A stretch of 5,183 nt of DNA from contig DQGZ01000151.1 in NCBI GenBank assembly GCA_003531345.1, positions 878-6,060 on the forward strand, read 5' to 3'. Both the position numbers and the translations under genes were made by a program. The stretch is from Alphaproteobacteria bacterium. GTDB taxonomy: Bacteria; Pseudomonadota; Alphaproteobacteria; Rickettsiales; UBA8987. Shown here one piece after another: positions 4,100-5,183 of the stretch (its first letter is position 1; each line of letters opens with the position of its first letter). The notes beneath the pieces are model-generated. The model ran no database searches and was not told the DNA's origin. It was given only the letters and a program-made list of their open reading frames with translations.

Positions 4100-5183
4100 T
4101 TAATATTTTTTCTTACCACTAGTGCCGCCTCTGCCATGACTAGCAGATTGACTTTGCTCTATTTCTAGTTGAGCGCAGTTTATGTTGAATAATGCAGCTG
4201 CGTGAAATTTGTTACTAGGGGTTATGCATATATCAACACCTTCTTCAACAGCTAGTTTAACAAGTTTGTAATCATAATTTAGTTGGTCACCACCAAAAGC
4301 CATTTTGCAAGTTTTTCTGGCAGATTTGGCTTCCTTTACAAGGTTTCTTATGTAATTAACAAATTCAGTATCCACTGTTTTGAAAGGGTTAAATCCTTTT
4401 TCTTTTTCAAAGGCAGATATTGCATTTGCGTCTGTTCTGGGTAGATTATAAAATGCAGCTGCCAAATCACCAAATTCAAAAGTAATATCAAACTTTTTGG
4501 CTAATTTATATATATCCTTTGCTGCATCTATAGTTTCAATTTTTGAACTTAATGAAACTTTAAAGCCAGAGTTTTTAGTTTCATATTTTTGTCTTACTGA
4601 ATCAAAAATTGTATATATACTTTCTACCTCTTCATAACTATGAACATTAGGTGCCATAAGACTAATTTTGCCTTGGTAATTAAGTTCCTGAAAGGCCTGA
4701 AAAATTGCTTCCGTTTGGGGTTTATAAAATTCTAACCGTTTATCTAAATTATTCCTGTAACCTCCAATATAACTGGAATTATCATATTCTGGCGCAAAAA
4801 AATCTAAATATCTTATAGTTATATGATCCTGAGGGTAATTGCTGAAGCGTTCTTTAACTACTTCTTTTAATGCAAGTGTATGACTTGCAACATCTGCATT
4901 TCCAGATAAAAAGTGCATCAGCCCATATTTGTTTGTCATCATAGCAGGGTGATAGAAACCATCTGATTTTAATATACCAATTGGAATGTTTTTATCTAAA
5001 GCTCCTTCAAAGCCTATATCGTTTGCTACCAATGCCATTAACTCAATAGGCATTTGAGATTTAGTTTTTTTGCCAAAAATTTTTTCAAATATTTTTAGGT
5101 AATTAGTGTCATCACTATTTTCTAAAAAAGATACATCATTTAGAATTAAACTAAACTCACCAAAGTAAATCTTTTTTTCTTCA
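4100..5183 (-). CDS. Degenerate enzyme I (PtsI/PtsP)-like PEP-binding domain protein (partial)
   Basis: The frame has an ATG at 5053 but stays open for 43 more codons to the window edge, so the gene starts outside and 360 residues are visible. The sequence follows the C-terminal PEP-binding TIM barrel of enzyme I in order (numbered from the ATG at 5053): IELMALVAND for the VELLANIG strand, IGILKSD (25-31) for GIGLLRTE, ITIRYLDF (79-85) for the VRTLD strand, IGGYR (96-100) for LGYR, FEFGDLAAAFYNLPRTDAN (192-210) for the GTNDLTQ...DRGN loop, FNPF, and MAFGGD (251-256) for GMCGE. R81, R100 and R206 match phosphate-binding arginines of EI, but the metal ligands Glu and Asn-Asp, and the catalytic Cys, are replaced. 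The upstream codons (FGEFSLILND) look like the linker after the phosphohistidine domain. A Ser/Gly/Lys-rich tail ends the protein. PPDK is less likely because the EI-type spacing fits better. Confidence 0.65.
   Translation of the reverse strand, partial: EEKKIYFGEFSLILNDVSFLENSDDTNYLKIFEKIFGKKTKSQMPIELMALVANDIGFEGALDKNIPIGILKSDGFYHPAMMTNKYGLMHFLSGNADVASHTLALKEVVKERFSNYPQDHITIRYLDFFAPEYDNSSYIGGYRNNLDKRLEFYKPQTEAIFQAFQELNYQGKISLMAPNVHSYEEVESIYTIFDSVRQKYETKNSGFKVSLSSKIETIDAAKDIYKLAKKFDITFEFGDLAAAFYNLPRTDANAISAFEKEKGFNPFKTVDTEFVNYIRNLVKEAKSARKTCKMAFGGDQLNYDYKLVKLAVEEGVDICITPSNKFHAAALFNINCAQLEIEQSQSASHGRGGTSGKKKY

Overview
The window looks like a piece of an AT-rich alphaproteobacterial chromosome. 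The evidence is the gene content: a MetZ-type O-succinylhomoserine sulfhydrylase with alphaproteobacterial signatures, a 5-aminolevulinate synthase (the C4 route to heme, which among bacteria is essentially alphaproteobacterial), and a small secreted DUF2282/bufferin-type protein behind what looks like an ECF (SigF-like) promoter. The exact lineage cannot be told from these 5.2 kb. I see no transposase, integrase, CRISPR array, tRNA, rRNA or known defence system.

Left part (1-504): the last 45 codons of an unrecognised plus-strand gene end at 138. A 366-bp non-coding stretch follows. Its distal half (344-443) holds three inverted repeats upstream of metZ; I could not match them to a known riboswitch.

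Middle part (505-3578): four tightly packed plus-strand genes probably form one operon: metZ (homocysteine synthesis), a very small lipoprotein with a C-terminal CxxC, hemA-like (5-aminolevulinate synthase) and a MazG/PRA-PH-like nucleotide pyrophosphohydrolase. Gaps are 1 nt and 5 nt, then a 4-nt ATGA overlap. A strong GC-rich hairpin at 3667-3693 ends the operon and also serves the convergent minus-strand gene. metZ and hemA both encode PLP enzymes and connect through succinyl-CoA metabolism: MetZ releases succinate, and ALAS consumes succinyl-CoA. No pathway unites all four genes.

Right part (3716-5183, minus strand): a monocistronic-looking DUF2282 gene (87 aa, signal peptide, four Cys) resembles the BufA1 bufferins, whose cysteines are modified by an MNIO (DUF692) enzyme. 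No MNIO or partner gene is next to it. Its upstream region has a GTAACC-N15-CGAA promoter-like pair, a 7-bp hairpin at the predicted 5' end of the transcript, and three TTACAA repeats at near-helical spacing. Upstream of that is the 3' part of a gene, open to the window edge, whose product follows the PEP-binding TIM barrel of enzyme I (PtsI/PtsP) almost end to end but lacks the metal ligands and catalytic cysteine. It is probably a pseudo-enzyme.

The most interesting items are the orphan bufferin-like gene with its ECF-type promoter, the degenerate enzyme I-like protein, and the altered PLP-phosphate loop in the 5-aminolevulinate synthase.
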